Of a stretch of 64,000 nucleotides of DNA, positions 35,618 to 47,700 are shown one piece after another; the first letter of the stretch is position 1, and each line of letters opens with the position of its first letter. Source of the stretch: Seriola aureovittata. Its lineage: Eukaryota; Chordata; Actinopteri; Carangiformes; Carangidae. The stretch is taken from NCBI RefSeq assembly GCF_021018895.1, contig NC_079373.1:23511376-23575375 (forward strand), given 5' to 3'. The notes beneath the pieces are model-generated. The model had not been told where the DNA came from and did no database searches. It saw nothing but the letters and a program-made list of their open reading frames with translations. The position numbers were made by a program, and so were the translations under genes.

Positions 35618-37771
35618 CTGCAGGGAGAAGAGAAGAGCTGCTTCACACACTGGAAAAATACTCTTAGCAGAATGTGTTTGCTGCTCAGTCTGGACAGTAT
35701 GTGTCTCACCGGCGTGTCGTTCCACTGCCTCGGCAGGTCTTCTGGCTCGGGTGGGTAGGACATCCAGGACGGGCTACGGTACGAGGACGGCGGCGACATG
35801 ACAAAGTAGTCCGAGTAGCCCGGGCGGTTGGACGATATAGCGTAGACTGCTGTTATTGGGTTTCCTGTGAGATGCAAAGACGGATTCAGTCAATTAATGA
35901 TCTTAACGTATCATAGCTCTGTCTCCATTTCGACTTCCTAACAGCTGAGTCTCACCTGAGTAGGTGGTAATAGACTGGTCGACAGTAACAGCAGGGAAGG
36001 GGGTCCTGGACAGCGGCAGGTAGGGGGCGCCGTTGTGCTGCTGGGCCTGGAGGTCTGAGGCCTCTGACACACGGGGCTTCAGACTAACATCAGGGGTGGA
36101 GCTGTAGATGGAAAGAAGGAGCAGATGTTAAACCTGTTATACTGTCATCAACAAACTACTGATCAACATCACTTGGATGAATCTAACAAATTGAAATCGA
36201 CAGAGGAGGCTACGATTACTGAAGAAAATGAAGTCTGCTTGCTTACACTTAAAGAAGTGGGAGTGAAAATGTCAACAGAATCTTTATAGTTTGTTTGGTG
36301 GGCGATCTGATGATTTTTTTAACATGGCTGATCGTACCAGCTGTTCTCGATCTACCCTTATGACACAGATTACCTTCATTAACCAACGGAAAAGACTGCC
36401 TACTCGACGGCTGTAATGATTGGCCACAGGGTCTCTTTCATACTTGGAAAAACAAGTCTGGATGTCATGATATCATATATTGGGAAGCAGTGAAAGAGTC
36501 ACTTGCAGGTGAAGCAGTGAAAAAAGAGAAAGAGCTAGGCAATTAAACTGCCAGTTCATATGCAAAAGCACTGAAATTAGCAGAACTAGATTAAGAGCTG
36601 AAAGTAGGTGAACTGTCAGCGGAAGAGTGCGGGATGAAAGCAGCTGGAGTATGAGTCTGTCTGAGCCACAGAAGCAGCTGAAGTGTCGGTTGATGAATCA
36701 GTGTTGAAAGCAGCTGAACACAGTCACACGGGTCAGTTGAGTGTCAGCTGGTACGTTAGCAGTGGTTAGCAATAGCAGAACACACACTTACTCTAATGTG
36801 CTGACGTCAACATATCACTTTAATTCTGCTGTCATGAAAGAAAAAATATTTAGGAGACATTTGTCTGTCCTTTATTGTTCAACTAAGGAAAATCCCTGAG
36901 AACACTTCTTTCTTTTTCAACAAAAATAAATAAATGATTCAATATTTTCCCATCACAGTTTTACTCCTGACGGTATAGACGCGGCCTTAAAACCTTCATG
37001 TTGTGAAACAAAAAGACAAGAAATACAAGTGAATAGCTGACACTATGAATACAATATGAGACATCTCAATAATTAAATCACTTTGAGGCCTTTCTTTACA
37101 CGTCTGGTTATAATTTCAAGACTTTTCAGTGATTGAACTCGTGATTCTAGCTATATCTGTGTCCCAGAGCCTCGTCATGTCGCCCGTGCAGACCACCATT
37201 TTCCATTTTCAGTGTTTCCATTATGTTTCCACTTCTTCTACATTGCAGTATCCTCCTCTCCTCTGTAGCAGCCCTGGCTACTGTACATGTTAATTACAGT
37301 AAAAGACCGGCGGACAAATGATGTCATTGCCAGAGATTAGGACCGTAATGCACTGTGCACACTGATGCCTAACAGTGCATACTAAAGAGGAATTAACATG
37401 CTGCACTCCGGTTCCCTGAGGGCACAGAGGAGCTGATCTATGACAGGCTGAGTGATTAACTACTAAAACATTTAAGTTCTGGTTTTAAACCAAGAATAAT
37501 GGTCACACTCACATAGTTCTGATTCAAAATGAAATTAGCAATAATTAGAGAGCTATAAAACCAGCATAGCTGTCTCTGTCAAAATCCTTATTAAATCTAA
37601 TTAAAATTCTAAATATCTACATTATATTCTTATTAGATCAGATGAGTTGGAGCGTTTCTGACAGTTTGTTCCTGTCAGTCTGCAGCACATCACAGCTGGA
37701 GCGTGTCAACTTGTGTGTGTTACTTTCCCAGTTTATCCACTAGATGGCGAACATGCTCCTCCGTGCAACGA

Positions 37772-37802
<31 letters not shown>

Positions 37803-37936
37803 CCAAAAAAAGCAGCAGAACAGTCAATCACTCTCTGCAGTGCTAAAGTGCCCAGCAACACGGTGCACACAGCAACAGCATTTAAATGAAGAAGAAGAAG
37901 CTGCTTGCTTCAAACGATGCTGACGAACATATGGGC

Positions 37937-37985
<49 letters not shown>

Positions 37986-38859
37986 AGGATGTGGAGGGCA
38001 ATCGGTTCGAACAACGACGATTGATATCCTGATGCTTTTTTTTCTCCCCTCCACAATGAATTCCACCGTGTGCTCTCCCGCTGCATTTTGATTGGCCGAG
38101 GAGTCACCCTGGAACACTTTAAAATGCCATATGTGAACATTTTCTTTAGATTTGATCTCCACACTCTCAGCGCCGTGGATGTTAGAACATTTACTTAAGT
38201 CTATATCTTGCCGTTTGCCGAGGGCACATGGTGTTCCTTGTTATTTTTTTGAGATTTCCTCTCAGTCGAGCGTCTATTTGTGTTTGTGTGTGTGTATCTG
38301 GCTATATTTGTGTGAGTGTGGGCGGTACCGTCGTAGTGAGGTCCCAGGTGGCGGTCCTGGTCTAGAGGGGATCAGTGGCGGGGGTGAACCAATGCCCATA
38401 TCAGGAAGCTGAGTGAACCGGAAACCCTGCAGGAACCACAAATATAATTTAGAACTGGTGTCTGACAAGCATCTGGACTCAACAGAGCGAGTACAAAACA
38501 ACCAAACAAAACCTTAAGCCAAAGCCAAAACACAAGCTGGAGGAACAATAAACCAGTTTGATTAGAGGAGGAACTAATGGACATTCAAATTCAAGCCGCA
38601 CAAGGCAACTTTATTTACTGATGTTCTGTGTGTTCAGTCCACAGTCTCTCTTTAATCTCTGTAAAGCTTCTCCCTCGCTGATCAGCTGTTGGCCACACAC
38701 ACTGACAGGAGTGACAGCAGCTCTTCTCAATGTCCAAACTCTCTGTGCAAATATTTTAAAGGAACAATTTAGTGAGAATTTCTTGAGAATGCAACTTGCA
38801 TGACCCTCTCTACAAATGATGAGTGTAAAAGTCTGTATAAAAACCTGCATATGTGTGTA

Positions 38860-38892
<33 letters not shown>

Positions 38893-40479
38893 GTATATAT
38901 ATATATGTATATATATATATGTATGTATATGACCTTGACCCCAAGGGGCTTAACTAATTTATCAGCTCTATCAGGAAGCCTTTAACTTTCTCTGCGTGGT
39001 TTTAACTTGCAGCGGATTACATGACGACAACGTAGAGTAAAAGGTGCCGGTGAGAGGTGAACCCACACAGAATCATTATCCGGTGTGTTTTAGTGCCTTT
39101 CAGCTCCTTGTTTTGGTTTTTATGGCCAGCAGCTTTATTGTTTGGTTCGCTCTCACTGCTCTCAGCAGCGATGTTTCCAGCAGCAGCAGCAGCAGCAGCA
39201 GCGGCGGCGGCAGCAGCAGCAGCAGCAGCAGCGGCAGAAGCTGTTTTCAGCCAAAAAGCTTTAAAAACCCACGGTGTGCTTCCTGCCCAGCACCTAATGG
39301 CTGACAAAGTTAGAGACTAGCTGGTGTAAATAGAGAAGCAGCTGAAGAGCCAAATTATTTCCCTCAGGAGTTGAGAGAGAAAATGAGACTGAATACTGGA
39401 CTTCCATTTTATCAGGTGGAAACAAACGTCCAAGCGAATGTTAATGTTACTCTGTTTCAACTATATTCTGACAGTCTATGTGGCCAGAGCAACTTTATAA
39501 GGTGGTAATATGTCAGTGACGTGCTTACAATTCGATTGGGAAAAAAATAAAATCAATTAATGCAATTTTAAGTGATTGATTCGCTCATGCGTCTGTATGT
39601 TTCTCTCCAAGGTCATTTGCTGTGTATCTTTTTAATGGAAAAACGTGGCTGCAGAATATTGTACATGTAATTTTTCCATTGCTGTGAGCGCCACGTATCA
39701 ACTCGCATTGTCCTCCACTGTGTTGAAGTGGAGGCAGATAGAAAAGACACAGATTTCTCAACCCGCGGACAAATAAAACTAAAACTATCTGGATAGTTCG
39801 ATGCCACTACAGGCAAGTTTTTTTTATTTGCCTGTTTAGCCTTTAACCTCCTCCTGGTAATTACCGGTTTGGGCAGACTGCACTGGTGCATGTCCTCATA
39901 GCCTGCGCTCCTCTGCCTGCCTCCACAGGGATGGTTCATGGTGCCCGGGGCGCTGGTCACCCCGTCACTGTAGTGGCTGGTGTGGGAGGGGTTGTAAGCG
40001 CTGTGGGCATGGTGGTGGTGATGGTGGTGGCTGCTGGGAAGAGACGGGAAAGTGAACACAAAAGAAGCAGAGATGTTCAGATAAATCTACTGCACTCTGT
40101 GGAGAACAGCTTGGGAGTGGGCTGCGCTCATGTCACGGCACCTCTCTCTTTCCTTTCCTACACAATACTGTAAATCATGCAGATGTGCTAAGAAATAAAT
40201 CATCTCGGGGAAAAAACTCGTTTTTACTTGGTTGGAGGGGAAGGCGGGTCGTGGTCCGGAGGTGCCAGACTGAAGGCGTTGCCTAGCAACATATGCATCT
40301 GCGTGCGGACCTCATCAATGGACGGCTGAGAGCTGAGTGTGGAGGAGTCGGAGCCGCGGTGAGCTTTCACCCCCAAGCTGCCGTTCCCGGTGCCAGTGGA
40401 TCCACCTCCGTAACCCAGAGAGCTCATCAGACGGTCCACGTTGGTCTCCTCGAACGGTTCTGGTTCGCCCTGAAGAGAC

Positions 40480-40557
<78 letters not shown>

Positions 40558-41656
40558 CACACACTCAGTCAACAGGGCAGGAGTGCATTCAACAGCCTGT
40601 CCATGTAAGTGTTGAGGAAATCAACACCAGAGTCGCACGTGTTCGTTCCTGAAGGATCAAGTCACAATCTCTGAGCGCCTACTGTACGAACGTCTGGTTA
40701 AGTGAGGGAATCAAAATCAAACATCAACAATCAGTTTTTTCCTCGATGGAGCAGGTTCTTCTGCAACGTGACTCCATCAGTACACGAGTTACAAAGACAC
40801 GTATTTATTTTTTGGGTTTAAAAAGTCAATGAAATGTTTCTCCTTTAATAACGCTGATTCCACCTTCTCTGTTTTTAATGTTTCAAATGGATTTAGCTGG
40901 ACAGTATTAATTATCTAGAGGTTCGTTTAGGCTTGATGCTTTTGTTTTTTTAACAGGTTTGGTCAAGTTCTCAGTTGTACGTCTTCACCCACCACACACA
41001 GAACGCACATTCATGCGTTCATGCAGTGTACATCTGGACTTCTCTGCTCGCTTGTTAACCATCTTTCAGACACTTTTAGTCACAGTGTGCAGTGTTCATG
41101 CGTTACAGCAGAGGTTGTTGGGGAGGCGTGCTGTGTGCACTCAGCCTGTCGACGCTGCTCGTTTATTTGTCATCATGACAATAAACATCGGATCAGCCTC
41201 ACACCTCTCACATTTGTAATACCACTTATGGTTTTACTTTCGTCCAAAGCACAAATATATGAATAAATCTCTCTTTACTTGTGACTGGGTTACTGCCCCC
41301 TGTGGTGCCAGTACTGTACCTGTAGTTGGGATTCACTGCTCTATAAGACACATGTAAGATGTAAAACACCCAGAAGTTCAGGGCTGGATATTTTCAGAAC
41401 ATTTCCCAGTATTGGTAGATATTATATTATATGCAAAAACTTATGCAAAATCACATCGAAAATAATGAATGTTTATTAATTTAATCAGACATCAAAAGAC
41501 ATCAATAACTCATTTTGTCAGTTTAATTAAAATTTGCTCTGAACAGTTTAATAAGATAATGAAATCTGATCATATCATCACAACAGGATTCCACTCAAAA
41601 TTGATAAATTATTTTGAAATTATTACCCAGCATTACTACACACTGCAACACTCACA

Positions 41657-41722
<66 letters not shown>

Positions 41723-44700
41723 CTCACACACAAGCATGAAGCAAATCAACTACAGACCAAAACCAAAAGCCCCAAACATAGACGCAGAATAAAGCAGGTT
41801 AGTTACAGCATGAAAACCAAACTGATAAGATATAGTGCTGCACACATATACCTGCTGCACACATATACCTGCTGCACACGTATACCTGCTGCACACATAC
41901 AAATGAATACATGCTCACGCACAAACACACTCTGTTCTCCTTGTGCCATTTCAAAGAGTTTGGCGCATCCAAAGCTATTAACTGCTATCGAGCCTCCCAT
42001 CTGAATCCATGAATAGACTATAATCATATTCAGAGTCATTGACATTCAGCTAGGTAGCACCGCTGCTGCTGCTGCTGCTGTTACTGCGGTTACTGCGGTG
42101 CAGCAGAGAAGCAGCATTAAGACAGTTCACTCACTCTGTCTCCATTTTATCTCCTGCTCTCTCCCCCTCTTGCTTCCTCCTTTCTCCATCTTTCGCATGT
42201 CTCTAAAATGAAGGAATCGCTCTTTCTCTAATCGTTTTGTCATTTCCCTCCTTCTCCTTCTTACCTTCCCTATGTCTTTATCTTTCTATTTGGTGTAGGT
42301 TTATAGTTTGAAAGGTAATTTGTTAATCCTCTGGGTGCGAGCTCAGAGCGTCAGAGCCAGAGTAAAGGAGGGAAAGAAAGGATTAAAGTTATAAATTCTC
42401 TCTGCAGATTATTTTATTAGTTTGACAAAGCGGCAGAGCTTTCCTTCGCCACAACCACCATGTGAACCCATTTGGAAGAGGAAGGATTCAACCAAGGGTT
42501 TCATCATCTCCCGGTGTGACTCACCTGGTCAGAGGTTGGACCTGAGCTTACAGTTTGTTACAGACTCCAATTCTTCAAAGCTTTGCAGGTATTTTTCTGG
42601 ACTTCTGTAGCAGTGAATCCCTCACATCCTCTACTCACAGATCCTTGGTCCATGTTAAAACTACAGGTATTTTCTTTAAATCACTGACATTTTCAAACCT
42701 CATCTGAATTTTATCTCTCTGGCCTTTTTCCTGAACCTGACATTTTCCACTGTTCTCTCCTGGCGTTATTTCTGGCTGAGTGTTTTTAAAACGCTGAAGT
42801 GAAGAACACTGAAGGTCCATAAGCTCTGCCTTTACTCACGTCGTAGCCGTTGTTACGGATGCCCCGTCTGGATCTCTCTCTCAGCACCAGCAGGTCCATC
42901 TCCGTCTCCACTGGGCTCGGGCTGCTCAGAGACTGTCTGCTCCAGTAGGTCGGCTCCCGTGGGTGGGAGTACCTGGAGGACAGGTGTAAGAGAAAAACTA
43001 TCTTACCACTGTAGCTAAGGCTCAGGGCCGTATGTGCTACTGATGGGGGAATTTGGGGGATTAACAAAAACAAGGGGAGTTTATATGTAACAAATAAAAG
43101 CTGCACATGGTGAAATGTTTAAAGGCCAATTCCTGTATTTCTACACTTAATTTTTTAGGCAGGTGAGGAGAAAGGTGTGAAAAAAAAAAAGCTTTTTAGA
43201 CTCTCATGTAGGTCAATAATATTTATTATGATTCATCTGTTAAGTGAATAATAAACTGATCATATCTGACATTCACTTTGGGAAACGAGTTTGGATTCCC
43301 TCAGTATTGTAGGAATTTGACCTGATTAATATAATTGTCATTGTGACCATATTCAATGCTCATAAATCAAAATTTACAAGCATGACTTTGTGATTATCTA
43401 TTATCTATAAGCTGATTATCTCTGTCCTACAGTACATTTCATCTACAACAGGAACTGAATGTAGAATAACTAGAATCACCGTATGCCTCCGCCAACCAGC
43501 CAAGACGCAGGAAATACGGTCACAATCTCCACTTCCTGAGTTAGAGCATCGAATAAAAGTGTTTTTGCAGAACAGTATGATGTCACAGTGAAATTGACCT
43601 TTGACCATTTAGATATAAAATGTCATCACATCATTTTATACTTCAAATGTGTGTTAAAATGTGTCAAAATTTGTGTATGAATCTATGAGTTATGGCCAAA
43701 AACATGTTTTGTGAGGTCCCAGTGACCTTGACCTTTGACCTTTGACCAGCAAATTCTAATCAGTTCATCCTGGAGTCCAAATGAATGTTTGTGCTGAATT
43801 TGAAGAAGTACCCTCAAGGCGTTCATGAAAAGGGGATGAACAGACACGGACAGGATTAAATGGACAGTGAATTAAAGCGGAATTTAATTTAGGCAAATAA
43901 AGAAAATGTTGAGGTTTCCATCAGAGCCAGAAACAGATTTTTTACAGCTGCTTAAAGGGTTAGAGTTGAGGTTAGTGAAAAGGTAAATAAGTGCTTTTCT
44001 CTGCCTGAACAGCAGATAAAAGGATTCATGAACTGTGTAAAGGTTGAATGTAATAAATCAGTTTTTGACAGAGAGAAGCAAAACAGGCACTTGTCTATAT
44101 GAACTGTAAAATATTAATGTGCTGATCAAAAATCATCCTTTACTATTCACTCACTCCTTAAGCGTTGCTTAGCAACTATGCTCTCCAGCTACAGATCGAC
44201 AGTAGATACAATAATAATCTGTGGTGAAATAAATACAGTTTATTTAGCACTTAATTGTTATGGATTCAACAATAAATTCATAAATTCATAAAAGTAAGAT
44301 TCATTCTGACAAATAAGACCAGTCAGCTGTAAAGCACTTACTTTACTCCTTGAATAATGATGAAATAAAATGGAACAAAAACTAATTTCACAGGCTTCAA
44401 TAATGAAATAGATCCAGACTTTGATACTAAACTCTAATCCTTTAATTTTGGGACTGTCAAACATTTTCACGAGAGTGCCAGCACACACTCTGTGAGATTT
44501 TGTCCCATGGCAGCCACTGTTTGAATACTGTGTACTTTTTGTGGTTGATTCTTCTAATTCTTTTGAATGCGGACAGAAAGAGCCAGATCTTCTTATATTT
44601 TCGATGATGTCATGCATTTAATCATTCAAATTAAATAATTTCACATCGCCTGCTCCCATACCTCTTATGACATCCTGCAAAGGAGGCCCTCTTCTCCTCT

Positions 44701-47700
44701 GCGGTCATCGGCTCCTTGACCCCATTGTCATGCCGACTATGCCTGGTGTCACGGTGACTGTAACCGTGGCTACCGGTCTCAGACAGCGAGAACTCTCCGT
44801 AGCCCTTTCTCCGGGCCTTCTGACGCAGTTTGTTCCTGTAGTGCTCGATGTCCGACTTCTGCTTCAGCCCACCATGGTTTGCCTGCAAACAATAAAGTCA
44901 AGTATTGAATTCAAGTAATCAAATCATCAGGCTCCACATGCTGAGGGGCAGCCACCTGAGTGATGTTTTAATTTTGTATGATGAACTGCTCAATTTTTGA
45001 AAACCTTTTCTCCATCCTTTTTCTCTGGTGCTAAGACAGAGTGATGTGTTTTAACAAACATCCCCTGCAGCCCAATAATCAGAGAGCGTGTCACGGCCTA
45101 AATATGATATTTTCTGCTAATGTAAACCTGTCAGTTGCAGATGAACTGGAAAACCAGAGAGCCCCCGAGGGGATTTTCTAGTCTTATGTTAATAGATTGA
45201 GGGATAATTTATCGTCAGCTGCCAGAGAGGGGAAGAGGGGTTGAGGTGGAAAAAGGAGGAAGGGGATGAAAGGCACAGTGACTGTAGCGACAACAGCTAA
45301 ATTCTGTATCACTGCAGTGTGTCCCGGTTTGAATTAATACTACTAATCCTACTTTCTGCTATCTATTTTAAAGGTCCCGTACCGTATGAAGTGAGATTTC
45401 CATGTCTTCTTTGATTATAGATCAGGTCTAGGTTCTTTATTAACACTGTGAAAGTATCAAAGCCTCAGTCCACAGAGAAATACTCACAACCTGTATTCAG
45501 AAACTGAGCCTTCAAACGAGCCGTCAGGACTTCTGGAACTTTGTGATGTCACAACAAAGCAGTCACTGCCCTCAGCCTTGCCCTCAGCCCCGCCCACCTG
45601 GACCCACTGTCCATCCTTGCAGAACTGTTATGATTATTTATCCATTTCTAATCTGTTCAGACTTCTCTGATGGCTTGCTGACTAGTCATGCATTCTCAGG
45701 TGTTACAGCTGACCCAATAAGTGGATATATATATATTTTTTTTTTTTTTACATATTTAGATTTAATCATAATTACAATTTATTTAACTAATTCAGGTACA
45801 ACACCGTCTTTCCCTGGCAGCTGCAGAGGTTCGCCCTGTTTGGACTCACTGATGTAAAGCATCAGCGGTTTCCAAATATAAACATGAACCAAGGAAATAT
45901 GACGGAAAAATATCTGCCACACTATGCGATGACCAAATGCCTCCACGCTGTATGTTACTGCGTCACGACGATGATGTTCTAGTTTTCGCTCTTCCCCTGT
46001 GCTGTCAACACTGCAGACTCTCCTCAAAGCTGAGTGCGATAAAGCCTTGAGGGTGTGTGTACACTATGTATACATACAGGATGTGTGTGTGTGTGTGTGT
46101 GTGTGCAGACTCACCTCCCCGTTGAGGACCACAGAGTCTTGGCTGTGGGAGGAGGAGGAGGGGTAGGAGTAGGTTGGCTGGGCTGTCATGGGTTTAATGG
46201 TGATGAGACGCAGAGAGCCTGAATGGTCCTCGTACGGGTCTGAGAAGAGGAGGAAGACAGATCAGGTCAGTAATGAGCAAACACTGATTTCCAGGAGGCT
46301 GTGATGTTGCATTAATAGGAACTGAATCACAAATTCTACCAATAACCACATCATTTACATGGCAAAGTTGTTCAGTCCTCTGGGTATGATTGTCAAACTA
46401 GCAAATTTAGCCAATCATTAGCATTTTGGCCCCTATAATGAGAGCACTGTCCTCTGGTTGGGAGCCTTCTTTGTGAAATATGCCATCTGATTAGAGAGTA
46501 CCTCTCTCACTGTAGGGTAAACATGAAGCTACAGTTAGCTTAGCACAAAGGCTGTAAACAGGGGCCAACGAGCCTGGCTCTGTCCGAAGCTAACAACATC
46601 CGTCAACCAACACCTCTGAAGCTCACTGAGAGAGCTCACACAGATTATATCTCATCGGATTAATCTGTGCAAAAATTGAAGTGTAAGAACAACAAGTCAT
46701 GGATTTACATGGTTGTTATGTGCAGAGCCAGGCAAGCTGTTTTCTGTCTTTATGCTAAGCTAAGCTGGCTATAGTTCTATATAAACAGACAGCTATGAGA
46801 GTGGTATCATTTTTCCAAACCTCAGCAGGGAAGCACTATTTGTCTGTGAGTATTTTGTTTTACCACATACAAAAGAAGTAAGCTGCAAGCAGAATACAGT
46901 TGCTAAATCTTTGTTTTGCTGGAAATTGAGATTTAAATTGAGTTTATTGATAGCTGACGTAGCTGTTAGCTAACATGTTAGTGTTTCTGAAGTAAGGTAT
47001 TGAATAAAGTATGATAACTTTAACTATCGGGCCTGTTAAATGATAAATGTGCAGAAAAGAGAGCAAACGAATAAGAAACAAACTCTTCAGATACTAACAG
47101 CGAGACCTACAGTTTATTAGGTGTGTGTATGGTTCATGCTTCCTTTGGCTTTACCATGCTGCGATACACTCCAGAATAATAAGATCGGCCTTATTTTGTC
47201 TCTACTGTAAGGTTTACTAGTTGTCATGGCAACTCTAAAAACTTAGGTTAGAGCAATAATACATTAGAAGTTGCCATAAATCAGGATTCAAAAACCACAA
47301 CTCTGTGCAATGTTCAGTTGCTTCCCTTGAAGAGAAAACATCAGCTGTATGCGGCGCCTCCTCTGCTGCTCTTACATGCAGCTTTCTGTATCTATGCGTG
47401 TGTGTTATTGCACGGAGCAGCAGATGGACGGTGTTGTGTTGCACTGGCTCCACTGTGACTCACTGCCTGACTGACATCATATGGCAGACTGCTTCATTGT
47501 AGGGCTACAACAGTCTGCCATTAACTCAGCTCCGAATCCACACTGTCACCATTCATCCTGTGCTGGAGCTCAGCCTGCTTTATTCGTTGCTGCTGCTCCT
47601 GCGCCGCCCATCACAGTGTGACAGTTAAGGTCAGGACAGGCGGCGTCACGAGCGGCACAGGGCTGTGAACCAGATTGGAAACCACGACGTGCACGTGTAG

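Larger units (their letters stand above)
36102..38328 (-). other. Intron between exons H and I
   Basis: No exon-like sequence seen; holds the poly-C/CA and GA tracts and plain AT-rich DNA. Confidence 0.7.

Noticed and set aside
39017..39307. Poly-Ala/poly-Ser frames at the CAG tract
   Set aside because: Intronic trinucleotide repeat; no splice sites join it to the gene.
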